From: Variovorax sp. RA8
Lineage (GTDB): Bacteria; Pseudomonadota; Gammaproteobacteria; Burkholderiales; Burkholderiaceae_C
NCBI RefSeq assembly: GCF_901827175.1
Contig: NZ_LR594662.1
Location: forward strand, 2,356,001-2,420,000
Length of the DNA stretch: 64,000 nt
Direction of reading: 5' to 3'
In this document: one piece after another, positions 1 through 7,864 of the stretch
How the letters are laid out: each line of letters begins with the position of its first letter
Numbering within the stretch: position 1 is the first letter of the stretch
Made by a program: the position numbers and the translations under genes
Notes under the pieces: model-generated
Told to the model about the DNA's origin: nothing
The model's database searches: none
What the model saw: the letters and a program-made list of their open reading frames with translations, nothing else

Positions 1-1177
1 GCGGATCGATGCGCGGGAACTCCGCCTCGAGTTCCAGGACGTTCTGCGTGGCGCGGCCGGTGCCGAGGTCCAGGGTGGCCACGGTCAGGCGGGGTTCGGC
101 GCTCCTCACCAGGCGCCCGCGCATCAGTTCGCGGTTGGTGGTGAAGATCGAGCTCGCATCCTCCGAGCGCGCGTAGTCGATGTGGATCCGCGTGCCGCCC
201 GGCGTGGCCTCTTCCCATGCGTTGCCCACATGGAACAGGAAGCCGGCCGGCAGCGTCAGCAACTGCCGCTTGTCCCAGTCCTTCTTGTCGATGACGAGGG
301 CACGCATGCCCAGCTCGGGCCGCCACACGTGCGCATCGAGGAAGCTGGTACCAGCGGCCCGTCGCTTGCCCTCGCTGTCGTAGACCAGCGGCGGCATCAG
401 GAAGACCAGGTGCCGCTCGGTCACGGCGAAGTCGTGGACCATCGGCAGGTCGGCCACCGGCACCGCGGCGGCGCGGCGCAACCGGCCCTCGGGCCCGATC
501 TCGTAGAGCGCCAGCAGCGCCTGGGCGCTGCCGATGCCGAAGTTCCAGACCGTGCCGTCCGGGTCCACCTTGGGGTGGGCCGAGAAGGGCATGCCTGCGA
601 GGTCGGCGCGCCAGGTCTTCGGGCCCAGCGTGTCGAGCGTGCGCGCGTCGATGCGCGTGGCGGAGCCACCTTCCCACAAGGCGAGCACTTCGCCCTGCAG
701 CGGCAGCACGCTGGTGTTGGCGACATTGATGCTGTCGGCCGATGTGGGCGGCTCGACGCCCGGCGGCACCGTGCCGAAGGCCTCGGTCAGCCGCCGGCCG
801 GCGCGCACCTCGGCCACGCGCTTGGGCGTGGCGACGTAGCGGCCCTGGTGATGCACCTGGCGTCCCTCGATGACGAGGCGCTGCACCATGCCGTCGCCGT
901 CGAACCAGTGGTGGTAGCGCTGGCCGCCCAGGTCGTGGCCGGCCGGGCCGATGCGGTAGAGCGTGCCGGCCACTGCGTCGGGAAAGCGCCCGCGCACCTG
1001 GGCGGGCGCCAGCGGCAGGTCGCCCGGCGCAGAGGCGAAGCCCAGCTTCCACGGAGCGTCGGAGGCTTCGAAGTCGGACTGCCAGTCGTCGGCCGTGGCC
1101 GCGTGGGCGAGCAGCGGAGCGAGGAGGGGTGTCGCGCCGGCCGTGGCCAGCAGGCGCAGGAGTTCGCGTCGTTGCAT
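1..1177 (-). CDS. carotenoid oxygenase family protein (partial, 3' end outside window)
   Basis: Carotenoid oxygenases (RPE65/apocarotenoid dioxygenase family) are seven-bladed propellers holding a non-haem iron on four histidines and cleave a double bond of polyenes or, in lignostilbene dioxygenases, stilbenes. Three of the four expected histidine contexts are visible: SAHPKVDPDG, VHDFAV and FHVGNAWEE; the fourth would lie beyond base 1. The N-terminus MQRRELLRLLATAGA followed by a hydrophobic stretch and AHA looks like a twin-arginine (Tat) signal, so export is likely. The start is the ATG at 1175-1177, only 9 bp from the next gene's stop (1186), so the two may be co-transcribed. About 392 residues are present of a usual 450-500. 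The substrate cannot be told from sequence. Confidence 0.85.
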   Translation of the reverse strand, partial: MQRRELLRLLATAGATPLLAPLLAHAATADDWQSDFEASDAPWKLGFASAPGDLPLAPAQVRGRFPDAVAGTLYRIGPAGHDLGGQRYHHWFDGDGMVQRLVIEGRQVHHQGRYVATPKRVAEVRAGRRLTEAFGTVPPGVEPPTSADSINVANTSVLPLQGEVLALWEGGSATRIDARTLDTLGPKTWRADLAGMPFSAHPKVDPDGTVWNFGIGSAQALLALYEIGPEGRLRRAAAVPVADLPMVHDFAVTERHLVFLMPPLVYDSEGKRRAAGTSFLDAHVWRPELGMRALVIDKKDWDKRQLLTLPAGFLFHVGNAWEEATPGGTRIHIDYARSEDASSIFTTNRELMRGRLVRSAEPRLTVATLDLGTGRATQNVLELEAEFPRIDP

Positions 1178-1185
1178 GGCTCGCC

Positions 1186-1596
1186 TCAGCGCAGGTGGAT
1201 CACGGTCTGGAGATCGGCATTCAGCTGGAGCGCCGCCGCGTCGAAGCCCGGTGCCCCGCGGTCGCCCTTGGCATCGTTGGAGAAGCCGTAGCGCTCGGTG
1301 GGCAGGCCCATCAGGTTGGTGTCGAGCTTGCCGTTGCCGTTCTCGTCGGCGAACACGCGCAGCGCGTAGCGCCCTGGGGCCAGGCCGGGGAAGGAGAGCC
1401 TGGCCGCGCCGGCGCTGGCCTGCACGATCTGCGCGGCCACCGTCTTGTTGCTCTCGTAGCCTTGGGCGCTGTCGTAGAGCGCCACGTAGAGCGGTGTCGG
1501 TGCCGCAGGGCCGTCGACGACGCTCACATGCAGGTCGGCCGCCAGCGCGCCCAGCGGGGCGAGCAGGGCGGCGGCGAGGAGGGGAAGCTTGTTCAT
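1186..1596 (-). CDS. DUF2141 domain-containing secreted protein
   Basis: This 136-residue protein starts with a clear Sec signal (MNKLPLLAAALLAPLGALA, cleavage after ALA). The rest matches the DUF2141 pattern: a short beta-rich domain with LAPGRYALRVFADENGNGKLD and a C-terminal GFSNDAKG segment. The family's function is unknown; members are periplasmic or secreted and often sit beside carotenoid-oxygenase-type genes, as here. It is transcribed just upstream of the carotenoid oxygenase with a 9-bp gap. A GC-rich inverted repeat at 1598-1622 covers its translation start region. Confidence 0.85.
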   Translation of the reverse strand: MNKLPLLAAALLAPLGALAADLHVSVVDGPAAPTPLYVALYDSAQGYESNKTVAAQIVQASAGAARLSFPGLAPGRYALRVFADENGNGKLDTNLMGLPTERYGFSNDAKGDRGAPGFDAAALQLNADLQTVIHLR

Positions 1597-1597
1597 G

Positions 1598-1622
1598 AGG
1601 GCCTCTTGGAAAGTGAGGCCCC
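1598..1622 (-). promoter_or_regulatory. GC-rich hairpin at the DUF2141 translation start
   Basis: AGGGCCTC (1598-1605) pairs with GAGGCCCC (1615-1622) around a 9-nt loop, directly upstream of the minus-strand ATG at 1596. The hairpin would hide the ribosome-binding region. It could be a translational control element or a remnant terminator of the upstream AI-2E gene; no T-run follows it on the minus strand. Confidence 0.3.
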
Positions 1623-1735
1623 GACGATCGCGCAGGCAGGCCGCGCTGCCCAGCGCGATGCGACGAGATGCGGGATCGCGGCGCGAAGCGCCTTGTCGCG
1701 CGAGCGAAGCGCCGAGAATCCGGGGGAGGGCGGTT

Positions 1736-2800
1736 CTAGGGCGGCCCCGCAGCCTCTTCGTTCGACGAAGCGAACAGGTCCCAGGTCGCCATGAAAAGCG
1801 CCGCCACCACCGGCCCGATGACGAAGCCGTTCACCCCGAACAGCGCCATGCCGCCCACCGTGGACATCAGCACGATGTAGTCGGGCATCTGCGTGTCCTT
1901 GCCCACCAGGATCGGGCGCAGCACGTTGTCGACGAGGCCGATCACCACCACGCCGAAGACGATCAACGCGACGCCTTCCCAGACGTGGCCGGTCGCCAGG
2001 AAATAGATGGCCACCGGCAGCCAGATCAGCGCCGCCCCGACCGCGGGCAGCAGCGAGAGAAAGGCCATCAGCGCTGCCCACAGCAGCGCGCCCTGCACGC
2101 CCAGCACCCAGAAGGCCAGCCCCCCCAGGGCGCCTTGCACGGCGGCCACCGCCACGTTGCCCTTGACGGTGGCGCGGATCACGGTCGTGAACTTGTTGAG
2201 CAGGAAGTGCGTGTGTGGCCGCGCTATCGGCAGCGCCTCGCGGATGAGCTTCGACAGCGCGGCGCCGTCGCGCAGCAGGAAGAACAGCATGTAGAGCATC
2301 AGCGCGAAGCTCACCACGAAATCGAAGGTGTTCTGCCCGATATTGAGCGCCTGCGTGGCGACCAGTTGGCCGGTCTGGGCGGCGCCCTGCGCGATCCGGG
2401 ACAGCATCGCCTCCACGTTGCCCAGGCCGAAGCGGTCGAGCAGGTTGAGCAGCCACTGCGGCATGGCGCCGAGGACCTGCTGGAAGTAGCGCGCAAAGTT
2501 GATTTCGCCCGTGCGGATGCGCTGCGTCACCAGCGAGGCCTCCTGCACCAGCGAGACCGTCACCATCGCCAGCGGGATGATCACGATCACCAGGCAGATC
2601 GCCAGGGTGGCCAGCGCTGCCAGGTTGTGGCGCCCCGGCATGCGCTTGAGCAGCCGCCTGTAGAGCGGGGTAAACAGGATGGCCAGCGCCACGGCCCAGA
2701 GCACCGCGCCGAAGAAGGGCAGCAGGATCCAGAAGAAGGCGGCCGTCACGGCCGCGAGCAGGAGGAGGAAGACCGTGCGCTGCAGATCGGGTGAATTCAT
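1736..2800 (-). CDS. AI-2E family transporter (TqsA/PerM-like permease)
   Basis: This 354-residue polytopic membrane protein has the usual AI-2E family layout: two adjacent N-terminal membrane segments (FLLLLAAVTAAFFWILLPF, then VLWAVALAILFTPLY), a third near LATLAICLVIVIIPLAMV, a soluble central part, and a C-terminal bundle containing LPAVGAALIWLPVAIYFL and the conserved end GFVIGPVVAALFMATWDLF. Family members export autoinducer-2 or act as Na+/H+ antiporters or unknown solute exporters, so the substrate is open. The ATG at 2798-2800 starts at the first membrane helix; an upstream extension of the frame has no family similarity and was not used. Confidence 0.9.
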   Translation of the reverse strand: MNSPDLQRTVFLLLLAAVTAAFFWILLPFFGAVLWAVALAILFTPLYRRLLKRMPGRHNLAALATLAICLVIVIIPLAMVTVSLVQEASLVTQRIRTGEINFARYFQQVLGAMPQWLLNLLDRFGLGNVEAMLSRIAQGAAQTGQLVATQALNIGQNTFDFVVSFALMLYMLFFLLRDGAALSKLIREALPIARPHTHFLLNKFTTVIRATVKGNVAVAAVQGALGGLAFWVLGVQGALLWAALMAFLSLLPAVGAALIWLPVAIYFLATGHVWEGVALIVFGVVVIGLVDNVLRPILVGKDTQMPDYIVLMSTVGGMALFGVNGFVIGPVVAALFMATWDLFASSNEEAAGPP

Positions 2801-2885
2801 GGCCCGGCGACTGTAGCCGAGGCCGGGCCATGGGCCTGTCAGCGGGCAGCCCGTGCCGGCGCCGCCGGCGCGGCAAGGCTGGCGG

Positions 2886-3590
2886 TCAGCGCGAGGCTCG
2901 TGGCAGCGCCACCGGCGCCAGCGTGGCGCGCAGGCGCTCGTCGGCAGCGGGGCTGGCGGCGACCTCGGCTTCCAGCGCCTCCTCGACATTGCCGATGTGG
3001 TCCAGCATCAGCTGGCGCGCGCGCTTCATCTCGCCCGCCTCGAGCGCGGCGACGATGGCCGCATGCTCGGCGCAGGACTGTCCCGCCTCGTGCGTGGACT
3101 GGAACAGCGTGGCCGCCAGCGTGGTGCGCGCCGTGAGGTCGCGCAGCACGTCGCACAGCAGCCGATGGCCCATCTGATCGGCCAGGCAGACGTGGAAGTC
3201 GGCCAGCAGGAAGGCGCGGGTGGCGGCGTCGGCGCCGGCGATGGCGCGCTTCTCGTCGGCGATGTGCTCGCGCAGCTTGCGGATCACCTTCGACAGCGGC
3301 CGACCCGACTCGGCCAGGATGCCCGCCTCGATGATGCGGCGCGCTGCGAAGGCATCGCGCGCCTCCTCGGCCGAGGGCTCCACCACATACCAGCCGCGGC
3401 GCGACTGCACCTCGACGAAGCCCCGCGCCTGCAGCTGCATCAGCGCCTCTCGCACCATGGTGCGGCTGACCCCGAAATTCTCCGCCAGCTGCTGCTCGCC
3501 GAGGCGCTCGCCGGGCGCGAGCTTCTGGGCGAGGATGGCTTCGACCACGCGTGCGGCAATGGTGGTGGGGGTGACATCGGTGGTAGTCAT
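2886..3590 (-). CDS. GntR family regulator (FadR/FCD type)
   Basis: A 234-residue regulator with an N-terminal winged helix (residues about 8-75, core ENFGVSRTMVREALMQLQARG) and a C-terminal helical FCD ligand domain with the metal-site histidine contexts ADFHVCLADQMG and AEHAAIVAALEAG. FCD regulators usually bind carboxylic acids and repress transport genes. It lies directly downstream of dctA on the same strand, so the pair is probably an autoregulated dicarboxylate-uptake operon. I chose the ATG at 3588-3590 because GAAGG precedes it at good spacing; the ATG at 3648-3650 would add 20 residues but has no Shine-Dalgarno sequence. Confidence 0.88.
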   Translation of the reverse strand: MTTTDVTPTTIAARVVEAILAQKLAPGERLGEQQLAENFGVSRTMVREALMQLQARGFVEVQSRRGWYVVEPSAEEARDAFAARRIIEAGILAESGRPLSKVIRKLREHIADEKRAIAGADAATRAFLLADFHVCLADQMGHRLLCDVLRDLTARTTLAATLFQSTHEAGQSCAEHAAIVAALEAGEMKRARQLMLDHIGNVEEALEAEVAASPAADERLRATLAPVALPRASR

Positions 3591-3656
3591 TGGAGTACCT
3601 TCGCCTTCGGCTACGGTGCTATTCGCCTTCGGAGCGGCCGTGCGGCTCATGGCGCG

Positions 3657-5000
3657 CTAGTGTGCCGGATGAGCAGCGTGCGCCGCGTGCGCTGCGGCAA
3701 CCGGCGAATCGGGCTCGGCCAGCGGCTGGTCTTCCGGCGAGTGGGTGCCGTCCAGCACGGCACGGGCACGCTCGCGGTCGATGTCGCCTTCCCAGGCTGC
3801 GATCGCGACGGTGGCCACGCAGTTGCCGATCAGGTTGCCCAGGGCGCGGGCGATGCCCATGAACCAGTCCACCGACAGCACCAGCACCAGCCCGATCGCG
3901 GGAATGGCGGGAATCGCATGCAGTGTCGCGGCCAGCACCACGATGGCCGAGCCCGGCACGCCGTGCGCGCCCTTGGACGTGACCAGCGCGATCGCAAGGA
4001 TGGCCAGCAGGTCCGACATCGAGATCGGCGTGTTGGTCGCCTGCGCGATGAAGACGGCCGCCAGCGTGATGTAGATCGAGAAGGCGTCGAGGTTGAAGGA
4101 GTAGCCGGTCGGGATCACCAGGCCCACCGTCGAGTCGCGGATGCCCATGTGGCGCAGCTTGGCCATGATCTGGGGCAGCACGCTGTCCGACGAGGTGGTG
4201 GCGAAGACGATGGCGAGCTCTTCGCGCAGGTAGCGCAGCAGCTTGATCAGGCTGAAGCCCGAGAGCCTCATCACGAAGCCCAGGATCACGAACACGAAGA
4301 CGAGCACCGAGGCATAGAACAGCACCACCAGCATGCCGAGCTGCTTGAGCGAGCCGATGCCGTACTTGCCCACCGTGAAGGCGATGGCGCCCAGCACGCC
4401 CAGCGGCGCCAGCTTGATGATGATGCCCATGATCTTGAAGAGCACCAGCGACAGCGAGTCCACCACCATCGCCACCGGCTTGCCGAGGTCGCCGAGCAGC
4501 GCCAGCGCGCAGCCGAACAGCACGGCGAACAGCAGCACCTGCAGCACGTCGCCGGTAGCGAACGCGTTGACCACCGTGGTCGGGATCAGCTTCATCAGGA
4601 ACTCGACCGTGCCCCCGCTGGTGAGTTTGTCGGCATTCGACGCATAGGCGCTCATCGCCGCCGGGTCGAGCGCGCGCGGGTCCACGTTCATGCCCACCCC
4701 GGGCTTGAACACGAAGGCCAGCACCAGGCCCAGGGCCAGCGCGATGGTGGTCAGCACCTCGAAGTAGATCAGCGCCTTGACGCCGACCCGGCCCACCCGT
4801 TTGAGGTCGCCCGCGCCGGCGATGCCGTGCACCACCACGCAGAAGACCAGCACCGGGATGATCATCTTGATCAGCTTGATGAAGCCGTCGCCCAGCGGCT
4901 TGAGCTTCACGGCGAAGTCGGGGAAGAACAGGCCCGCCGCCACGCCGAGTACCAGCGCGATGACCACCTGACCGAAGAGCGATTTGGCGAAACGGGGCAT
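3657..5000 (-). CDS. dctA: C4-dicarboxylate:cation symporter DctA
   Basis: This 447-residue inner-membrane symporter of the DAACS family imports succinate, fumarate, malate or related acids with H+ or Na+. Family landmarks are the opening FAKSLFGQVVIALVLGV, PLGDGFIKLIKMIIPVLVF, the serine-rich re-entrant loop FATTSSDSVLPQIMAKL and the motif IPTGYSFNLDAFSIY, followed by SKGAHGVPGSAIVVLAATL. The C-terminus is an alanine/histidine-rich tail (AAAHAAHAAHPAH) not found in typical DctA. The start is the ATG at 4998-5000, preceded by GGAGA. Two GntR-type palindromes stand 18-52 bp upstream. Confidence 0.95.
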   Translation of the reverse strand: MPRFAKSLFGQVVIALVLGVAAGLFFPDFAVKLKPLGDGFIKLIKMIIPVLVFCVVVHGIAGAGDLKRVGRVGVKALIYFEVLTTIALALGLVLAFVFKPGVGMNVDPRALDPAAMSAYASNADKLTSGGTVEFLMKLIPTTVVNAFATGDVLQVLLFAVLFGCALALLGDLGKPVAMVVDSLSLVLFKIMGIIIKLAPLGVLGAIAFTVGKYGIGSLKQLGMLVVLFYASVLVFVFVILGFVMRLSGFSLIKLLRYLREELAIVFATTSSDSVLPQIMAKLRHMGIRDSTVGLVIPTGYSFNLDAFSIYITLAAVFIAQATNTPISMSDLLAILAIALVTSKGAHGVPGSAIVVLAATLHAIPAIPAIGLVLVLSVDWFMGIARALGNLIGNCVATVAIAAWEGDIDRERARAVLDGTHSPEDQPLAEPDSPVAAAHAAHAAHPAH

Positions 5001-5017
5001 TTCTTGTCTCCGTGATG

Positions 5018-5029
5018 GTTGCATGCAAG
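5018..5029. promoter_or_regulatory. GntR-type operator 1 upstream of dctA
   Basis: GTTGCATGCAAG is a near-palindrome between dctA and its probable promoter. It resembles the second site at 5041-5052 with a centre-to-centre distance of 23 bp (about two helical turns), as expected for paired binding by a GntR dimer, presumably the product of the gene downstream of dctA. Confidence 0.55.
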
Positions 5030-5040
5030 ACAAAGAGGAT

Positions 5041-5052
5041 CTTGCATACAAG
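5041..5052. promoter_or_regulatory. GntR-type operator 2 upstream of dctA
   Basis: CTTGCATACAAG is an inverted repeat (CTTG and CAAG arms) matching the first site. Reading toward dctA, the sequence around it (TTGCCT about ten bases before TATGCA) could overlap promoter elements. Binding by the adjacent FCD regulator is inference. Confidence 0.5.
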
Positions 5053-5316
5053 CAATGTAGGCAAGATTTTGCGATTTTGCTTGCGGGTATTCCCGGAGAT
5101 AGGTCGACCGGCTCGCTGTTCTGGGAGAAGAAGTCGTAGGCGAGGTGGCGTGTGGATCCCTGTCGAGCGCGTCGAAGGTGGATTGCTCAGCGGTGGAGCG
5201 TACTTGCGGACCGTCCCGGACTTTACCGGGGTCAACAACCTGCTCAGCCTGCCGGAACTCCCCACGATGAACAGCCTGCTGGCGCAGGCTCTGTATGGCT
5301 ATCGGGGGCTGGGTCA

Positions 5317-5496
5317 ATGAGCACCCGGAAAGAAAGCCGCGTCACGGCACAGTTCGCTGTGGTGGACCAGCACAGGGTTCGGCGTGTCGTGACTGAGCGC
5401 ACAGACTTCATGCACATTACAACGCTCGATGGGCGCCATGAGGCCCCGATCCCCGGCCTCAAGGAGTACTTGATGGACGGGAGGCAATGTGAATAA
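5317..5496 (+). CDS. small hypothetical protein
   Basis: A 59-residue ORF (MSTRKESRVTAQFAVVDQ.., ending in GLKEYLMDGRQCE) with the feel of the small uncharacterised proteins often found in proteobacterial accessory DNA: a beta-rich core VTAQFAVVDQHRVRR and a short tail. Its ATG overlaps the TGA of an upstream open frame (about 5218-5320, ending in NSLLAQALYGYRGLGQ) in an ATGA arrangement. That may mean translational coupling to a gene whose 5' part is lost. I recognise neither product. The surrounding 5.05-5.75 kb is a decayed zone, so it may be a leftover. Confidence 0.35.
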   Translation: MSTRKESRVTAQFAVVDQHRVRRVVTERTDFMHITTLDGRHEAPIPGLKEYLMDGRQCE

Positions 5497-5534
5497 GAAC
5501 GATGAGAACTCGTTCGAAACCCCCGGCGGTGGCT

Positions 5535-5720
5535 TGCAACTGACCCGCGCGTAGTGCGCGCCGCCTGGCGCGCACGCAGGTGCACGATTGCGGCGCCGAC
5601 GCGCGCCGCATCTATGCTTTGCCGGGCGATGTCCTCGGCGTTACAGGGAGACGGGCGACATGGAAGGCGTATGGACCGCCCCGGTGATCGCGCAGCTGAT
5701 GATGGCTCCGGCACTGGTCT
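5535..5720 (-). pseudogene. BKACE (3-keto-5-aminohexanoate cleavage-like) gene remnant
   Basis: Two adjacent minus-strand frames give IISCAITGAVHTPSMSP and then AEDIARQSIDAARVGAAIVHL, which together match the first ~50 residues of the intact BKACE at 17830 (IISCAVTGSVHTPSMTP and the segment leading to GAAIIHLHARDP). A frameshift or stop near 5640 separates them, the second metal-ligand histidine position reads arginine (HLRAR for HLHAR), no start codon is in place, and similarity ends after about 45 residues. It follows the SMP-30 and Bug genes on the same strand, so this was once a Bug / SMP-30 / BKACE operon. Confidence 0.75.
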
Positions 5721-5747
5721 GTGTGGCAGCGAATCGCCGCGAATGAG

Positions 5748-6830
5748 TCAGGCTGCGTGGGCCGCATTGCGGGTTGCGTTGCTCGCTTGCTTCCAATGGA
5801 CCATCGGCAGACCGGGAACCGGCGAGCGGAAAAACGGGATCCGGGTCCCCATCAGGCTTCCAAGGTAGACCGTTCTCAGGTCCGCGCCACCGAAGGTAAT
5901 GCTGGCCAACCAGGGGGCGATCGTTCCCCGTGCGCTCTGCATGTCCTCCACCCGGAGCGTCCCGTTGGCCATGCGCTCCAGCAGTCGTGCGCTCGCAACC
6001 GAATCGCCATCGTCCAGCAGGATCCGCTTGTCTCCCTGCGGCGTCACCGCGATCAGCTGATCGGTCATGATCAAGGTGCACCAGAGGTTCCCGTGCACGT
6101 CGAATGCAATGCCGTCGGGCATCCCGCCGAGATGACTGGGACCGAACGTCTCGCGGTTTACAAGGGCGACCCGGCCGGGCCTGGACTCGTCCAGCCGCAT
6201 GCGCGTGATGCACGGTCCGGTCGTCTCGACGATGTACAGCCACTCTTCGCGGGCGTCGAGGCGAATTTCGTTGGTGAAGCGAAAGCCGTCGGCAACGACG
6301 TGCAGGCGTCCTCGCTCCACGACGGCGACATATCCGTCGCGCACCCTTGATGTCACGGCCGCTGTCCATGGGTTCACACGGGTGGAGACTGTCAACCAGA
6401 TCCGGTCGCGCGAGTCCCGAAGCACGAAGTTGACCTTCCCGATGGGCATCCCGTCGATCCTGTCGTACAGGGTGCGGGTGGTACCGTCGCGCGTCATCAC
6501 CTCGAGAAGATCCGTTCCGAAGTTCGAGATCAGGATGTCCCCGTTCGCCGCGAATGCCAGGCCATTCGGCAGCGTGCCCTGCGTGAACTTCGCCTGGTGG
6601 TCCTGGGTGGTGGCCTCCGAGTGACCCTGGAAGCCCTCGTCGGCCTTCTGCCCGATGAAGCGCTGCGATCCATCAGATGCGATGCGGGTGACGCCGCCGC
6701 GCGCGTCTGCGACCCAGAGCGTGCCGTCGGGCTCGGCCAGGATGCACTCCGGACGCTGCAAGTCTCGGCCGACGTAGCCGATCTGCGCGCGCTCGACGGA
6801 GAACCCGTCCAGCGGATTGGTCTTACTCAC
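5748..6830 (-). CDS. SMP-30/gluconolactonase/LRE family protein
   Basis: This 360-residue six-bladed beta-propeller lactonase has typical repeats with NGLAFAANGDILISNFG and GGMPDGIAFDVHGNLWCTL, plus N-terminal RPECILAEPDGTLWVADARGG. The family uses one divalent metal (Glu, Asn, Asp ligands) to open sugar or other lactones; visible candidates are E near PECIL, N in PNGLAF and D in GMPDGI. I chose the GTG at 6828-6830 because the frame upstream of it overlaps the Bug gene; this leaves a 17-bp gap to the Bug stop. With the Bug receptor upstream and the broken BKACE downstream it probably belonged to a sugar-acid or lactone catabolic operon. Confidence 0.85.
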   Translation of the reverse strand: MSKTNPLDGFSVERAQIGYVGRDLQRPECILAEPDGTLWVADARGGVTRIASDGSQRFIGQKADEGFQGHSEATTQDHQAKFTQGTLPNGLAFAANGDILISNFGTDLLEVMTRDGTTRTLYDRIDGMPIGKVNFVLRDSRDRIWLTVSTRVNPWTAAVTSRVRDGYVAVVERGRLHVVADGFRFTNEIRLDAREEWLYIVETTGPCITRMRLDESRPGRVALVNRETFGPSHLGGMPDGIAFDVHGNLWCTLIMTDQLIAVTPQGDKRILLDDGDSVASARLLERMANGTLRVEDMQSARGTIAPWLASITFGGADLRTVYLGSLMGTRIPFFRSPVPGLPMVHWKQASNATRNAAHAA

Positions 6831-6847
6831 TTCGGGGCCGGTCGCCG

Positions 6848-7828
6848 TCAGAGGTCCATCTGGATGCCGAGAGGCGGGAGCACGCGCTGCAGATGCGCAA
6901 GTTCGCCTCGCATGTGCGTCTTGAATTGGTCCGGCGGCAGGATCCAGGGCTCCATTCCATTGCTCTTGAGCTTCGCGACCAGGGCAGGATCGCGCAGCGT
7001 CCTGGAAAAGCCGTCGTGCAGCGCAGCCAGGATGGCCGGGGGCACGTTCGGCGGCGCCAGGATCGTCACGTACGAGGGCAGATCGACGTCCTTCACCCCG
7101 ATTTCTGCGAATGTGGGGACTTGGGGGAGCGAGGCCGCACGCTTGTTTCCCGTGATCCCGAGCGCCTTGAGTTTGTTCGACTCGAGGAATGGCCACACGA
7201 CGGCGGTCCCGACGAACATGAGGTCGACGACGCCGGAGAGGAGGTCGGTCATGAAGTCGCCCCTGTAGGGGACGTGCAGAAGGTCCACTCCGGCGGACTT
7301 CGCGAACAGCGCTCCCACGACATGGGTCGAATTGCCGTTGCCCGCCGATGCGTAGCTGATCCTGCCCGGTGCGTTCTTCGCTGCGTCGAGCACGTCCTGG
7401 ACGCTGTTGAAACGGGAGCCCGCCCTCGTCACCATGATGAACCCCTCGCCCACCGCGACGGGCGTGACGGGAGTGAAACCATCGATGGGATCGTAGGGGA
7501 TCTTCTTCATGAGAACGGCGGTGGTCAGGTGACCAGCTGTCGTGAAGAGGACGACCGATCCGTCCGGCTTGGAGCGGGACACCTCGGCGGACGCGATCGT
7601 GGCCGCGGCCCCGGGCTTGTTCTCGACGATCGCATTGCGGCCGGTGACGGTGCGATAGGCTTCCGCGAACCACCGGGCCGAAGCGTCCAGGGCATTCCCC
7701 GGCGGAAACGGCATGATCATCCGCAACATGTCAGGCAGCACGGCCTGGGACCGGCCGAGCGCCGGCGACAGAGCCGCACATGTCGCAATGAGGGCGTGGC
7801 GGCGGGTCAGGGAGGTGGTCGTGTTCAT
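6848..7828 (-). CDS. Bug/TctC family periplasmic substrate-binding protein
   Basis: This 326-residue receptor starts with a signal peptide (MNTTTSLTRRHALIATCAALS..GRSQA) followed by the Bug opening MLRMIMPFPPGNALDASAR, the central ISYASAGNGNSTHVVG loop that contacts the bound acid, HVPYRGD, and the C-terminal half. Bug proteins bind small carboxylates and normally feed a TctAB permease, but none is encoded nearby, so it is an orphan receptor. A typical Bug has about 320-330 residues. It heads the minus-strand group with the SMP-30 gene and is followed upstream by an unrecognised gene. Confidence 0.92.
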   Translation of the reverse strand: MNTTTSLTRRHALIATCAALSPALGRSQAVLPDMLRMIMPFPPGNALDASARWFAEAYRTVTGRNAIVENKPGAAATIASAEVSRSKPDGSVVLFTTAGHLTTAVLMKKIPYDPIDGFTPVTPVAVGEGFIMVTRAGSRFNSVQDVLDAAKNAPGRISYASAGNGNSTHVVGALFAKSAGVDLLHVPYRGDFMTDLLSGVVDLMFVGTAVVWPFLESNKLKALGITGNKRAASLPQVPTFAEIGVKDVDLPSYVTILAPPNVPPAILAALHDGFSRTLRDPALVAKLKSNGMEPWILPPDQFKTHMRGELAHLQRVLPPLGIQMDL

Positions 7829-7864
7829 GCTAGCTCTTTTGGGGCCTTCGAGTGCGTGAGCAAC

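Noticed and set aside
182..1291. Plus-strand 369-codon open frame
   Set aside because: Shadow of the carotenoid oxygenase gene, whose three histidine motifs are clear on the minus strand.
2853..5015. Plus-strand 720-codon open frame
   Set aside because: It is antisense to the GntR and dctA genes, rich in His/Arg/Gln with no family similarity; a GC-rich shadow frame.
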